Part shown: one piece after another, positions 1-7,890 of the stretch
Layout: each line of letters begins with the position of its first letter
Numbering within the stretch: position 1 is the stretch's first letter
Position numbers and translations under genes: made by a program
The notes under the pieces: generated by a model
What the model saw: only the letters and a program-made list of their open reading frames with translations
The model's database searches: none
What the model was told of the DNA's origin: nothing
Source of the DNA: Opitutaceae bacterium
GTDB taxonomy: Bacteria > Verrucomicrobiota > Verrucomicrobiia > Opitutales > Opitutaceae
DNA: 64,000 nt
Assembly (NCBI GenBank): GCA_947474995.1
Contig: CANJNJ010000003.1
Span: 1-64,000 of the forward strand
Direction of reading: 5' to 3'

Positions 1-559
1 CGTAGGAGATGATTTTGGCCAACGGGTAATCGGCAGCGGCGAAGCCTTCGGCCGAACTGCCTTTGGTTACGCCGATCTTCGCGCTGGGGTGATTGAGAAT
101 GCTGCGATGATCGTAGCCGCGACGCGCGGCCCCGGCGAGGGCGCGATTGATGAGCACGGCAGGTTTTACCTGCACGTAAGGACGGGTGAAGCGTACGAGC
201 TTGGCGCGATCGAGCGTGTCGCTGAGGTAGGAAACGGCAATGTCGGCCCGGCGCTCGAGAACCATGGTGACGATCTCATCGAAGGTCTTGGCCTCGCGGA
301 CGAACCGCACGCGCACCCCAAGGCGGCGGGCGATCTCCATGGCGATCTCGACATCGAGGCCGGCAAGTTCCTGGTTCTTTTTAAGATAAAAGAAAGGCGG
401 CCAGAGATCGGCGGTCATCGCGATGCGCAACTCGCCGGCGGCCATGATGCGCGCGATGTCTGGGGGTTGGCCGTCTTGCGCCCGGCCCGAGCCAAAGCTA
501 CCGGCCAACACCCAGGCGAAAAGAATCCGACGGATAAATGACAAACGGGTTATCACCAT
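1..559 (-). CDS. Family-3 solute-binding protein (partial, runs off window start)
   Basis: My own translation from the ATG at 559 gives 186 residues with no stop before the window edge, so the ORF track missed it. A basic and hydrophobic N-terminus (FIRRILFAWVLAGSFGSGRA) looks like a signal peptide. It is followed by the SBP_bac_3 pattern: GELRIAMTADLWPPFFYL, GLDVEIAMEIARRLGV and ADIAVSYLSDTLDRAKLVRF. Such proteins bind amino acids or similar small solutes in the periplasm, for ABC transporters or as sensor-like domains. The ATG overlaps the stop of the upstream gene (ATGGTGA), which suggests translational coupling. No permease or ATPase gene is visible here; the ligand cannot be told. Confidence 0.85.
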   Translation of the reverse strand, partial: MVITRLSFIRRILFAWVLAGSFGSGRAQDGQPPDIARIMAAGELRIAMTADLWPPFFYLKKNQELAGLDVEIAMEIARRLGVRVRFVREAKTFDEIVTMVLERRADIAVSYLSDTLDRAKLVRFTRPYVQVKPAVLINRALAGAARRGYDHRSILNHPSAKIGVTKGSSAEGFAAADYPLAKIISY

Positions 560-1404
560 TTGGTCGCTCCTGGGCTGCTGTCGCCGAGATACTTGCCCGC
601 GAGCGACTGAAGGGTTCCATCGAGAACGCTCTTTTCGATGCAAAGGTTTAGCCACGCTTGCAGATCGTCGGATTTCCAGTTCAGCGCCATAGCTAGGTTT
701 GACCGGCGATCCTCGCGCCTGACGATTTCGAGTCGAAGACCGGCGTCCGGATGCGCTCCGAGCCAACGCGTGACGGCAATTTCGTCAGCGATTACGGCGA
801 TTGCTTTGCGGGTGAGAACCGCGTCGACGGCGTCCTCGAGCGTGGGCAGGACCGTCAATCGATCGCCGAACTCCTCCTTGACCGCCGGGAGCACGACGCT
901 GCCGGTTACGGCGGTGACGTGCGAAGTCTTGTCGGCGAGGAGCAGCGCGGGACCGCCAGAGCGGGTCGCCGCGAGACGATCGACCAGACGGATTTCCTGA
1001 AGCTTTAGGTAGGCGCGGCTAAAACGAACGGATTTGGCCCAGTCTAGTGAGTCGGTGAGCTGGCCGATGCCAACGTCGATCTGCGAGCTTACGACCTGCG
1101 CGATCAATTCCTCGGGGGTTTGGGCGGTGCGGACGAACGTAATCTTTACCTCCATGCGACGGGCGACTTCGGCGATGAAGTCTCCCTCGAGGCCGCTCGG
1201 CTCGCCGCTGGGCCCTTTTTGTACGAGGGGCGGACCATCCTTCGCCAGCAGGCCGACCCGTAGCAGCTTGGCGGTGAGGACCTCTTCGAGGTCGGCGGCG
1301 GCGAGACGCGTGAGCCCCGCGAATGCGACGCAGCCGAGGACGAGAGAAAGCATCCGGCGCGCGAGCCGAAATAATCCGGCGCGGGAAATGAAGTTAAGGC
1401 ACAT
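553..1404 (-). CDS. Family-3 extracellular solute-binding protein
   Basis: About 283 residues. The track start at 1422 is a TTG; the ATG at 1404 is the more likely start. The N-terminus has a hydrophobic stretch ending LTRLAAA, consistent with export. The mature part carries the SBP_bac_3 fold signatures: LLRVGLLAKDGPPLVQ, EGDFIAEVARRMEV, IDVGIGQLTDSLDWAKSVRF, and a late segment resembling the second lobe (LTVLPTLEDAVDAVLTRKAIAVIADE). It is a paralogue of the downstream partial gene, whose start codon overlaps this stop by 7 nt. It is probably a periplasmic binding protein for a polar amino acid or a related organic acid; specificity is unknown. The tandem arrangement without a permease in view is unusual. 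Confidence 0.85.
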   Translation of the reverse strand: MCLNFISRAGLFRLARRMLSLVLGCVAFAGLTRLAAADLEEVLTAKLLRVGLLAKDGPPLVQKGPSGEPSGLEGDFIAEVARRMEVKITFVRTAQTPEELIAQVVSSQIDVGIGQLTDSLDWAKSVRFSRAYLKLQEIRLVDRLAATRSGGPALLLADKTSHVTAVTGSVVLPAVKEEFGDRLTVLPTLEDAVDAVLTRKAIAVIADEIAVTRWLGAHPDAGLRLEIVRREDRRSNLAMALNWKSDDLQAWLNLCIEKSVLDGTLQSLAGKYLGDSSPGATKW

Positions 1405-1517
1405 GGCAGGGTGGAAATTCAAAGTGATCGAGGAAGAGGGAGCGGCCCGGCATTTAGAAAAGACACGGCGCGCGATCTGCCGAGGGTGCGATCAGAAGGA
1501 GTTGGAAGGAGGAAAAA

Positions 1518-2210
1518 TTAGGACGCCGCAGCGGTAAGGAGGAAGACGCGACTGCGATGTTGATGTGATTCGGCGCGAAAGCCCGGATGGGCCGCCTCGG
1601 TCCAGGTCATGGTTTCGGCGCGCGTGGCCTGCCAGCCCGTCTCCGCGAGCAGGGCTGCAATCTCATGATCGCTGAAGAATCGAAAGAAGTAGCGGCCGCG
1701 ATAGAGAAACCCCTCCTGCCCGACCTCGGTCATGTCGATGCCGGCGACGTCTCCTTCGGGTCCGGGAATGTTGCATATGAGCGCCCCACCCGGAGCTAGA
1801 ATCCGCCGCATCTCGCGCAAAACCGGCGCGGCGTCAGGGAGCGTTTCCACCGTATCGCAGAGTAAAATGAGATCGAAGGAAGCCCCGTCAAACGGGGTTT
1901 TAGCGAGGTCACAATGCGCGAGGCGCACGTCCCGCTTGACCTCGGAGGGCATTTTCGCGAGCGCAGCTTCCGAGGCATCGCACGCGGTGAGCGCGCCGGC
2001 GATTTTGAGGAGAAGCGGAAGATTGCGGCCTTCTCCGGTGCCCGCGTCGAGTACCTTGCCGAAGGAGCGTCCACGAGCAATCTCGGGCCGCAGGAATTCC
2101 TCTAGGAAACCGACGGCGCCCGAACCCCAAACCAGGTTCGGGGTAGAAGCATAGAGCTGGTCCCAAGCCTCTTTGTTAGCTTGATTTTGCTGTTGAGTAT
2201 TGAACGGCAT
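1518..2210 (-). CDS. Class I SAM-dependent methyltransferase
   Basis: 230 residues from an ATG. Motif I (VLDAGTGEGRNLPLLL) binds S-adenosylmethionine. It is followed by LTACDASEAALAKM (motif II region), FDLILLCDTVETLPD (motif IV) and LREMRRILAPGGALICNIPG (post-motif), which is the Methyltransf_11/25 layout. The substrate is unknown; a small molecule or lipid is as likely as a macromolecule. The gene stands alone, with three identical 18-bp direct repeats beginning 11 bp upstream of the start, in the position where a leader or promoter would lie. Confidence 0.85.
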   Translation of the reverse strand: MPFNTQQQNQANKEAWDQLYASTPNLVWGSGAVGFLEEFLRPEIARGRSFGKVLDAGTGEGRNLPLLLKIAGALTACDASEAALAKMPSEVKRDVRLAHCDLAKTPFDGASFDLILLCDTVETLPDAAPVLREMRRILAPGGALICNIPGPEGDVAGIDMTEVGQEGFLYRGRYFFRFFSDHEIAALLAETGWQATRAETMTWTEAAHPGFRAESHQHRSRVFLLTAAAS

Positions 2211-2220
2211 CGAAAGAGTC

Positions 2221-2274
2221 GGGAGCGGGAGGTTAAGCGGGAGCGGGAGGTTAAGCGGGAGCGGGAGGTTAAGC
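2221..2274. repeat. Three perfect 18-bp tandem repeats
   Basis: The unit gggagcgggaggttaagc occurs three times without a mismatch, immediately upstream (minus-strand sense) of the methyltransferase start at 2210. Its position makes it a candidate leader or regulatory repeat whose copy number could vary by replication slippage. Confidence 0.95.
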
Positions 2275-2633
2275 TCTAGGTAGCGGGGGATCGGGAAAGT
2301 ATATTGGCTCCGTCCAAGGGTGCCGAAGTCGCCATTGATCCGCGTTCGATCGGCGCCAAAGTAGCGCGATAAAAAAGCACAGGGCTAATCTTATTAGGCC
2401 TGTGCGACCGGAAATTTCCCCGACTTAGTGGTTGAGATCATCGAGCCTGCTCATCCTCGTAATTACTCGAAGGGGCAAAGTCGACGAAAGGCTCGGACAC
2501 CAAGCTTTAGATCCTACGCCAATATTTTTTCCTGTATCATTGCGTTCACTGCGGACCGCCTGAGACCTAGCTGATACTACTCCAGCGTAGGTTCCTCAAG
2601 CGGTCTGAGGGCAACGATCGTTCCCTGGGGGGG
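2275..2633. other. Intergenic stretch with structured 3' region, no gene seen
   Basis: No ORF of substance is present. Besides the terminator at 2371-2405 there is a long imperfect inverted repeat at 2554-2605, with arms GACCGCCTGAG / CTCAAGCGGTC that continue inward with partial pairing. The unusually long stretch between the hydrolase stop and its terminator could carry a 3'-UTR-derived RNA; this is inference only. Confidence 0.5.
2371..2405 (-). terminator. Rho-independent terminator
   Basis: Read on the minus strand, GCACAGGCCTAAT-AAG-ATTAGCCCTGTGC forms a 13-bp stem with one mismatch and a 3-nt loop, directly followed by six T. It lies about 230 nt downstream of the serine hydrolase stop and is the clearest intrinsic terminator in the window. 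Confidence 0.9.
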
Positions 2634-4442
2634 TCAATACTCCGAGAGAGGAAGATTGAGTTTCTTCCGCTGCGACATGACACGTGTCCGATTAGGCGAC
2701 TCCGCGTTCACGCTGTCCTCAGACCCTTCGCTTTTGACAATTTCGGTTTTGACCGGGGCGGTCTTATTGTCGGTGATGAGCTTCGGGTACAGAATATTCA
2801 CCATGCCATTGAGCGCAACGGCTGCCGCGTTGGTGGGAAAACCGGGCGCGTTTTTCAGGGAACGCGTGCAGGCCACCACGATGGCACAGTCGTAATCGGG
2901 TAGATACATCATGGCGGTGTCGTAGCCAGAGAGCTGACCGCGGTGACCGACGATCCAGTAGTCGGCATTGTTGGTGCTGTCCGCCTCGTGGGCCATATGC
3001 CCGGAGTAACTGTTCTGAGGAGCGCTCGCGGTATTTAGCGTGGAGCCGAAGCCGGTGAAGAACTTCCAATCGAGGTGGCCGCGGCGATACGTGGCGCTGC
3101 CGTCGTCTTGCTGCGCGATCGACTCCATCCACTTGGCGAGGTCGCCGACGGTGGAGATGATTGCACCGGCGCCACCCACACCCGACGGGTCATATTGACT
3201 GACATCGCGATCGTTGCCGGGCAGCGAGGGCTCGTTGACGTAGTTGGCCCAGTTCATATAGCCATGCGCGAAAGGCTCGGGCATGACGCTTTGGCCGGGA
3301 GCGGGATAAATTGTCTTGGTGAGGCCGAGGGGAGTGATGAACCACTCTTGGATGAGGTCGCGGATCGGCTTTTTGTAAATCTGCTCGAGAATCTGGCCGA
3401 GGAGGAGGGTGTTGGTATTGGAGTAATTCCACACGACGCCAGGCGTTTCCCACGGCCCGAGTTCAGCGTCACTGAACTTGGAATTCACCATTTGAATCAG
3501 CTCGAGATCGCTCCAGACGCGGGTGCGGTTAATGATATAGGGCATGAACCAGGCATCGAGAAAGTCGGTGTAGCTGACGATCGCCGAGGTGTGGTTCAGG
3601 AGCATGCGCACCGTGATCCGACTCTTCGGGTAGTTGCTCAGGACGGCAGCGGGGAGCAATTTGTCGATCGTGGTGTCGAGCTTCAGGCGTTTATCCTCGA
3701 TGGCCTTAAAGATCGCCATGCCGGTGAACGTCTTGGAGGCGCTGCCAATGCGGATGTAGTCATCGGCCTGGAGCGACGCTTTGGTCGCCAGATCGCGCAC
3801 GCCGCGACCCTGAGACCAAGCCTGCTCGCCGACGAACTTTACCGAGTAAAGGATGCCCGGGATATCGTAATCACGAAGGGCTTTGTCGACGAGTTGCTGG
3901 ATCTTGGCCTGATTCTCGGGGGTGAGCACCGAACTGGAACCAGCGGGCAACTGATAGACTTCAAGGAGGGCGATACCGCGATTCCCGTCGGCGGAGGAGA
4001 CGACGACGCTATAGGCTCCCGGGTCCAGAGAAACGAGCAAGCAGGCGTTGAGCCCGTTGGCCGGGAAGGGGAAAGCTCCAAGCTTGCCCATGGCGACTTG
4101 GATTTCGGCAGAGTTCGCCGAAGTGCCGCCGGAATTGTTCGCGACCTCGCGCGTGCCGGAGTAAAGAGTAATCTTGGTGGCGGTGAGGACGGGCGACACG
4201 CCGAAGGGCGCGAGCGCAGGTCCCGCAACGCGGATGAGCATCTGCTTCGGGGAGTTACCCTCGAGCACGAACCCTCCGACCAGCACGTCTTGACCGGTGC
4301 CGACTTGGGCGCGCGCCGATAGATTGACGAACTGCGGCCGTTCGGCGACGCGGGCGGTGAGCTGGTTAGCAGCTACGCAGCACATTAAGCCGGCGAGGGC
4401 GAGGATGCTACGGATATAGCGATTTTCGAATATGTTATTCAT
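2634..4442 (-). CDS. Secreted class C beta-lactamase-like serine hydrolase with N-terminal accessory domain
   Basis: 602 residues. An N-terminal hydrophobic segment (SILALAGLMCCVAANQL) suggests export. Residues about 35-165 form a beta-rich domain (VGTGQDVLVGGFVLEG, MLIRVAGPALAPFGV, LDPGAYSVVVSSADGN) of a type I associate with large secreted Opitutaceae proteins. From about 180 on is a beta-lactamase family (serine beta-lactamase/DD-peptidase/esterase) domain, with the catalytic SxxK as SASK at 234-237, YSN (Tyr-x-Asn) and a terminal HRGQLSG triad in place of KTG. Likely activities are D-aminopeptidase, carboxypeptidase or esterase rather than antibiotic hydrolysis. Its transcript appears to end at the hairpin at 2371-2405. 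Confidence 0.85.
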   Translation of the reverse strand: MNNIFENRYIRSILALAGLMCCVAANQLTARVAERPQFVNLSARAQVGTGQDVLVGGFVLEGNSPKQMLIRVAGPALAPFGVSPVLTATKITLYSGTREVANNSGGTSANSAEIQVAMGKLGAFPFPANGLNACLLVSLDPGAYSVVVSSADGNRGIALLEVYQLPAGSSSVLTPENQAKIQQLVDKALRDYDIPGILYSVKFVGEQAWSQGRGVRDLATKASLQADDYIRIGSASKTFTGMAIFKAIEDKRLKLDTTIDKLLPAAVLSNYPKSRITVRMLLNHTSAIVSYTDFLDAWFMPYIINRTRVWSDLELIQMVNSKFSDAELGPWETPGVVWNYSNTNTLLLGQILEQIYKKPIRDLIQEWFITPLGLTKTIYPAPGQSVMPEPFAHGYMNWANYVNEPSLPGNDRDVSQYDPSGVGGAGAIISTVGDLAKWMESIAQQDDGSATYRRGHLDWKFFTGFGSTLNTASAPQNSYSGHMAHEADSTNNADYWIVGHRGQLSGYDTAMMYLPDYDCAIVVACTRSLKNAPGFPTNAAAVALNGMVNILYPKLITDNKTAPVKTEIVKSEGSEDSVNAESPNRTRVMSQRKKLNLPLSEY

Positions 4443-4689
4443 GTAAGAAGAAAAAAACGTTGGAAGGGGTAGTGTTTATACGTAGAAGTCAACTTATTTA
4501 TATAAGAAGTTTTGTGCGCTCGACCCGGAGACATCGGCTTTGGCGGAAGCAGCCCGTGGTCTTCGGCCGGCGCAGCTCCTCCGTCGCCCCCGGTGCCCCA
4601 AAGGCTGGTAATGCCAACAGCAGTACCGTCAGCCAAAAATAAGAGCCCATCGGCGCATCCTGTCAGGCCCACGTGCCGATTGCGCGTCG

Positions 4690-5127
4690 ATCAGGTCAAA
4701 ACGACGTGAACCCGCTCCCCGAGGCCCGTGCGCCCGCATATCCGCACCCGATACGCGGCAACGCCGCCGCCCCTGTCTTCGGCCAGCCGAAAATCTCTTC
4801 GATTTTCGGCCGGCCTGCTTGACTGAGCTGATGCGCCTTCGAACCCACCCTTAAGCAGAGTAGACGCCGATCTTTCATCGGTGCTGAATGGGGCACGAAG
4901 CTCTGGCTTCGCTGGCCCTCGATATACTGGCTTGAGCAATAGGCGCGATCCGCTCCGACCGGGCGCGGAGTGATGCCGTGCTCCTGCAACTCGACCATCT
5001 GCCGCACGGCCACTCCAGCGTCGGAACCGGCGCAGGTGGTGTTGCTCACGCAGCTTGGTTGGACCCTACCCTCGCAACCGCCGCCACGCGTCCAGGCCAA
5101 GGGCATCGCGGCGTCAGGGTGAACCAC
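4690..5127 (-). pseudogene. Decayed IS5-type transposase remnant
   Basis: The minus-strand ORF here contains HGITPRPVGADRAY, QSFVPHSAP and LSQAGRPKIEEIFGWPKTG. These match the order of conserved blocks in the C-terminal half of IS5-group DDE transposases (VGADKAY...TPHVA...ISQRKRKRVEEIFGWMKT). The start, the N-terminal catalytic part and an intact C-terminus are missing, and the match shifts frame after the GWPKT block. No terminal inverted repeats were found. This is a fossil rather than a mobile element. The remaining 4443-4689 and 5128-5304 hold no recognisable gene. Confidence 0.6.
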
Positions 5128-5240
5128 GGTTTTGTGTGGCCGGCCTGAGGTCCTCCCGCCCCGTACGTATCTGACCCGGCGAAAGCGATTCTCCCGACGT
5201 GCGAAAATCCGGCTAATCCATAGGGGCGGATGTCACGAAC

Positions 5241-5272
5241 GCGTGGATTCTTCGCTGGCGATCAGAATGACA
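5241..5272. repeat. Interspersed repeat, CATTCTGA family (single arm)
   Basis: GCGTGGATTCTTCGCTGGCG followed by ATCAGAATGACA. It resembles one arm of the inverted repeat at 41379-41456 and the partial copy at 44088-44113, so it belongs to a dispersed family. Confidence 0.65.
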
Positions 5273-5304
5273 ATTCAGTGGCCCTTTTTTCGACTCCCGC
5301 TCCA

Positions 5305-6063
5305 TTACCCCCGCCCGATGTACGGCATCTTCGTCGCCATCACCATCAGGCTCGGCACATTCACGTCCAAGGGCAGCGATGCCATGTAGAGCAGGGCCTG
5401 CACGACGTGCGTCAGCTCCATCGTCGGCTCCACGGCGATCGAGCCATCGGCCTGCGCCACGCCCCGTTTCATCCGGCCGGCCATCGCGGTGTCGGCATTG
5501 CCGATGTCGATCTGGCCGCACGCGATGTCGTAGGGCCGCCCATCGAGCGCCGTCGACTTGGTGAGCCCGGTGATGGCATGCTTCGCCGCGGTGTACGCCG
5601 CGCCATGCGGTCGCGGCACGTGCGCGGAGACGGACCCGTTGTTGATGATCCGACCGCCGCGCGGCGACTGGTTCTTCATCATCCGGAACGCCTCCTGCGT
5701 GCAGAGAAAACTTCCCGTGAGAATGGAGTCGACGACCGACCGCCAGTTTTCGAGGGACAAATCCTCCACCGACACGCCCGGGACGTTCATCCCGGCATTG
5801 TTGAACAGCAGATCAAGCCGGCCAAATTTTTCCCGCGTCCGGGCAAAAAGCGTTCGCACGTCTTCGAGCTGCGTGACGTCGGTGGGCACCACCAACACCT
5901 GCGATGCCGGCGCCCCGGATTCACGGGCGGTGACCTCCAACGCTTCCCCGCGGCGCCCCGCGAGCACCACGGCGTAGCCGGCGCCCAGCAGCCCTTTGGC
6001 TGATTCGCGGCCGATGCCCGACCCAGCTCCGGTGACCAGGGCAACTTTACGTGGCGATTCCAT
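5305..6063 (-). CDS. SDR family NAD(P)-dependent oxidoreductase
   Basis: 252 residues from an ATG. This is a classical short-chain dehydrogenase: the cofactor motif [12 protein letters not shown] near the N-terminus, NNAG at about residue 90, a catalytic Ser region (IINNGSVSA) and the YTAAKHA catalytic Tyr-Lys motif. The residue after the glycine motif (AGRR) favours NADP(H). Substrate unknown. It stands alone between a transposase remnant and a minus-strand enolase-superfamily gene about 220 bp away; that spacing argues against tight coupling. Confidence 0.9.
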   Translation of the reverse strand: MESPRKVALVTGAGSGIGRESAKGLLGAGYAVVLAGRRGEALEVTARESGAPASQVLVVPTDVTQLEDVRTLFARTREKFGRLDLLFNNAGMNVPGVSVEDLSLENWRSVVDSILTGSFLCTQEAFRMMKNQSPRGGRIINNGSVSAHVPRPHGAAYTAAKHAITGLTKSTALDGRPYDIACGQIDIGNADTAMAGRMKRGVAQADGSIAVEPTMELTHVVQALLYMASLPLDVNVPSLMVMATKMPYIGRG

Positions 6064-6236
6064 GACCCCAAGTTTGCCAGCACGCTTTCGAACATGCCGA
6101 GATTATTTCGTGGGTGCGCGGGAGTGGCCCGCTTCGGGAGAAGCGGGATACTTCGACGGTTAAGTCGCGATCCTTCCCTGCCCTCCCGGCCCGGGCTACA
6201 CTACGCCGCTCCCGCGGGTTGTTCGCCCGGGATTGG

Positions 6237-6270
6237 ATCTGAGATCTGAAATCTGTGATCTGAAATTCCC
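6237..6270. repeat. ATCTGAGATCTGAAAT short repeat, copy 1
   Basis: atctgagatctgaaatctgtgatctgaaat is built of imperfect 10-bp gatctgaaat units. A close copy lies at 9013-9046. Both sit just outside gene ends. Confidence 0.7.
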
Positions 6271-6283
6271 CGCCCCCCCTCCA

Positions 6284-7520
6284 TCACCAGTTTGTGATGG
6301 ATCCGTCGGGGCGCCGGTACGTTTGAATCGGCTGGCTGCGCGTCGTGAACTCTGCCGTGACCGGAAGCTTCGTCGCATCGAACGTCACGCCGAGGCCGGG
6401 ACGCTCGTTGGGCCAGAGTTTGCCGTCCTTGTAGTCGAAATGCTGCGGCAGGTACGGCTGCTCCAGTTTGTACGAGCCGGCCAGCTCCATCAGCACCGGA
6501 CCCGAGAAGGCCGTGCACACGTGCACGAGCGCCGCCTCGGAAATCGGACCCGTGAAATGCGGCGTGAGCCCGACGTAGTGCGTCTCGCACATCGCGGCCT
6601 GCTTCACGTATTCCGTGATGCCGCCGCAGTTCGGAATGCTGGTGCGATTGTAGTCGATCAGGTGCTGCTCGATCAGCTCGTTGATGTCCCACCGCGCACC
6701 AAATTGCTCGCCCACGGCGATCGGCACCTTCACCTGCCGCCGCAATTCGCGGTAGACCGCCGCGTTTTCCGAGCGAATCAGGTCCTCGCAAAAATACGGC
6801 TCCAAGGGCTCGAGCAGCGTGCTGAGCCGCACCGCATCCGCGAAGTCGACGCGCGTGTGATAATCGATGCACCAGTCGGCATTCGGGCCGATCGCCTGGC
6901 GGATCTCCGCGCAATCTTCCGCCGTCTTGCGGACCATCCGCTGCGAGTTGAACACGTCACTTCCACCGGTGGGGCCGGACAAGGAAGTGCGAAACGCGCG
7001 AAAGCCCGCGGCGATGGTCGCTTTGGCCGTGGCCCCCAGGCTGCCCTGGTTCGGGATGAAACCCGTCGAATAGCATTCGCAGTGATTGCGCGACTTGCCG
7101 CCGAGCAACTGCCAGACCGGCACGCCCAGCGCCTTGCCCTTGATATCCCACAGCGCCATGTCGAGCGCGCCGATCGCATCCAGCTTTTCGCGTCCCGCCG
7201 GATAAAACCGCCCGCGGAACATGAGCTGCCAGCAATGATCGATCCGCGTCGGGTCCTCGCCGATGATCATCTCGGCGCATTCGCGCACGGTGTCGCGCGA
7301 GCCGCCCTCGCCGATGCCGATGAGCCCCGCGTCGGTCTCAACCGTGACGACGTTGAAGCTCTGGTTGAACATCGGCCGGCTGATCGGCGATTCGTAAAAA
7401 ACGAACCTTGGTAATTTTCATCGCCGGCATGGGCGCGGCGAGGGCATCGAGCCATGACGCGCCGAGCGCGCTGGCGGCCAGGCCTTGAACGGACGTTTTG
7501 ATGAAATCGCGACGGTGCAT
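6284..7520 (-). pseudogene. Tat-exported enolase-superfamily dehydratase/racemase, interrupted by a +1 frameshift
   Basis: Two overlapping ORFs make up one gene. The N-terminal piece starts at 7520 (ATG, with GAAGGA upstream) as MHRRDFIKTSVQGLAASALG, a twin-arginine signal, and reads on through MKITKVRF. The rest of the enzyme (362 aa, from MFNQSF at 7372) is in another frame. Deleting one T from the T6 run at 7396-7401 would join them as KVRFYESPISRPMFNQSF. The body is a mandelate racemase/muconate lactonizing enzyme: ALWDIKGKALGVPVWQLLGG, CIDYHTRVDF, YFCEDLI and VAVGEQF-like metal ligands, and a C-terminal HFTGPISEAA. Typical substrates are sugar acids such as galactonate. The shift may be a sequencing error, a real mutation, or be bypassed by slippage on the homopolymer. 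Confidence 0.8.
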
Positions 7521-7890
7521 GATGAAATCCTTCGCTGGGGGTTGGAGACGGGGAGGAGGGAAAGTACGCGGCAGCGTTCCAAGGGTGAATTGACGTGGCA
7601 AGGAATTTGGGGCGCGGGAGTCTTGGATTTCAGTTTCGCCGAGGCTCAAGGACGCGCGACGCCAAAAGCCGCCATGAACTTTTTCTCCATGCGGCGCTGC
7701 TGGGTCAGCCCACGCCGGTCGGAGACCGGCGTCAGGCGATGCGAGGGACCGCGTTCCAAATGCTCGGCTTCCTAACTGCCCGGCACCCACCCGCAAACTG
7801 AACTCGCCTCAGCGGGTCGCGCGGCCAATCTCGTGCAACCCGATTCCCTTTTTTGGAAGACCTGCGTTCGGGACCAAGCCTTACCCTGCC
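7521..7890. other. Divergent intergenic region with repeat remnants
   Basis: 370 bp between the minus-strand enolase-family gene and the plus-strand SGNH-like gene. It holds a copy of the GGTCGGAGACCGGCG repeat (about 7717-7735) and no coding sequence I can support. Promoters for both flanking genes must lie here, but none is clear. Confidence 0.5.

Noticed and set aside
89-541. 150-aa plus-strand ORF
   Set aside because: It is the reverse-strand shadow of the partial solute-binding protein, which shows clear SBP_bac_3 motifs.
4498-4650. 50-codon minus-strand ORF starting MGSYFWLTVLLLALPAFG, like a signal peptide
   Set aside because: No conserved mature part, no neighbour support, and it lies in a gap next to a decayed transposase. 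A chance ORF is more likely.
7396-7402. Programmed -1 frameshift at T TTT TTA in the enolase-family gene
   Set aside because: A -1 shift enters the frame that ends at 7267, not the catalytic frame. The needed change is +1 or loss of one T, so canonical -1 slippage does not explain it.
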